This document shows, piece by piece, positions 4,922 through 5,615 of a stretch of 5,615 bases of DNA; position 1 is the stretch's first letter; each line of letters begins with the position of its first letter. Below the pieces are notes generated by a model, which was not told the DNA's origin, did not search any database, and saw only the letters and a program-made list of their open reading frames with translations. A program made the translations under genes and the position numbers. This DNA comes from an uncultured Oscillospiraceae bacterium (GTDB lineage: Bacteria > Bacillota > Clostridia > Oscillospirales > Ruminococcaceae), in the NCBI GenBank assembly GCA_934456315.1, contig CAKSHG010000153.1:1-5615 (forward strand), given 5' to 3'.

Positions 4922-5615
4922 ATGAAGTTTATAAGAAAAATGACATCAATAATAGCAGCAGGGACCATTCTCTCGGTTTCGGCGGCAGCGTCCGCTGAAA
5001 GTCCTGCAAGTGGCGATGCCGCTGGATCCGGCGTATGGACCGACATTGCAGGGGAAACCTCCACAAGCTATGACAATCTTTTTGATGTTATTCTCGACGA
5101 GAAATACTCCGACATATGGTACAAATACTGCGCCGCAGTCATGGGTGAGGACAACGCAGAAGCAGCTGCAGCTTTCTTGAAAGGCTCTATAAGCTCCGAC
5201 ATTTACGGTCAGGAGGCTGTCGACTATATTGCGGAAACCGGAGCCGCAGCGTTCGACTGCTGGTATATAAATGACGCGGCTCAGTTCACATTCAACAGCG
5301 ACATGACAGCCACCGTCACCCTAACGGACGGTTCACAGTCCACTCACACCTACGAGTACCTCGGACAGTACAATATCGGCGACGGCGAGGTGCTGAACTG
5401 GGGCGGCGTTGAAATGCCGGTCGCATTCCCCTGCGACGTATACAAGAGCACCGACGACGCTGGCGAGTTCACATATTTCTTCTTCCGCGACGATACGATG
5501 GCTGCGACCTACCACATAGAATTCCGCTACGGAAGCGAGCTTGAGGAGCTTCAGGGCTACCTTAAAGGCAATTACGCATACTGGCTCAGCGCAGGAATCG
5601 ACGACGCGGCAGACC
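4922..5615 (+). CDS. Secreted protein, ZinT-like metal-binding domain suspected (3' end outside window)
   Basis: The first 231 codons of a gene that runs off the right edge; the frame is open throughout. Residues 1-25 are a signal peptide (K2, R5, K6; hydrophobic 7-22; cleavage after ASA at 23-25). There is no lipobox, so the product should be exported and released or surface-bound. A short Gly/Ser/Ala linker follows, then a soluble domain. From about 140 the pattern THTYEYLGQY (141-150), EFTYFFFRDD (182-191), TYHIEFRYG (196-204), LEELQGYLKGNYAYWLSAGI (207-226) resembles the end of ZinT/AdcA-C domains, where a FSDH...HFHI segment supplies metal ligands and a WPTYYP segment follows. Here only H198 of those histidines is obvious, so metal binding is uncertain. 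The start is supported by an AAAGGA site (4909-4914) 7 nt before the ATG and the strong promoter at 4814-4842. The fold assignment is by eye. Confidence 0.8.
   Translation, partial: MKFIRKMTSIIAAGTILSVSAAASAESPASGDAAGSGVWTDIAGETSTSYDNLFDVILDEKYSDIWYKYCAAVMGEDNAEAAAAFLKGSISSDIYGQEAVDYIAETGAAAFDCWYINDAAQFTFNSDMTATVTLTDGSQSTHTYEYLGQYNIGDGEVLNWGGVEMPVAFPCDVYKSTDDAGEFTYFFFRDDTMAATYHIEFRYGSELEELQGYLKGNYAYWLSAGIDDAAD

Noticed and set aside
5333..5515. Minus-strand 60-codon open frame inside the secreted protein gene
   Set aside because: Antisense shadow of a frame that has a strong promoter, ribosome site and signal peptide.

Overview
The window reads as chromosomal DNA of a Firmicute, most likely a gut or rumen Clostridium-class bacterium of the Ruminococcus/Oscillospiraceae type. 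This is inferred from the strong AGGAGG-type ribosome binding sites, the sigma-A promoters, a DUF4358 lipoprotein, a clostridial-style low-molecular-weight phosphatase, and roughly balanced base composition in genes with AT-rich spacers. No rRNA, tRNA or CRISPR array is visible.

Left part (1-3408, all minus strand): transcription runs right to left. A low-molecular-weight protein-tyrosine phosphatase (2923-3408) is followed by a lipoprotein of the DUF4358 type (2193-2804) with its own good promoter. Next come a MoxR-family AAA+ ATPase (1193-2149) and a DUF58 membrane protein (1-1176). The last three are closely spaced (43 and 16 bp) with no terminator between them, so they are probably one transcript. 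MoxR plus DUF58 is a well-known pair thought to act as a chaperone/assembly module at the membrane; the usual third partner (a transglutaminase-like protein) would lie beyond the left edge.

Middle (3409-3982): a divergent, gene-poor region. It holds the 3' remnant of a tyrosine recombinase (integrase) gene, a hairpin just after its stop, a cluster of short direct and inverted repeats that looks like a recombinase attachment region, and promoters firing in both directions. The -35 box of the rightward promoter lies inside the integrase remnant. I read this as the scar of an integrative element.

Right part (3983-5615, plus strand): a complete short-chain dehydrogenase/reductase with its own promoter and a terminator-like hairpin. 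It is followed by a near-perfect consensus promoter and the first 231 codons of a secreted protein whose C-terminal half resembles the ZinT-type metal-binding (calycin) domain; this gene runs off the right edge.

The items most worth a second look are regulatory and mobile-element signals. They are an 18-bp promoter module shared by the phosphatase and lipoprotein genes, with a perfect 14-bp dyad at the latter, and the three-copy 11-mer array beside the integrase remnant. No convincing new multi-gene system is visible.
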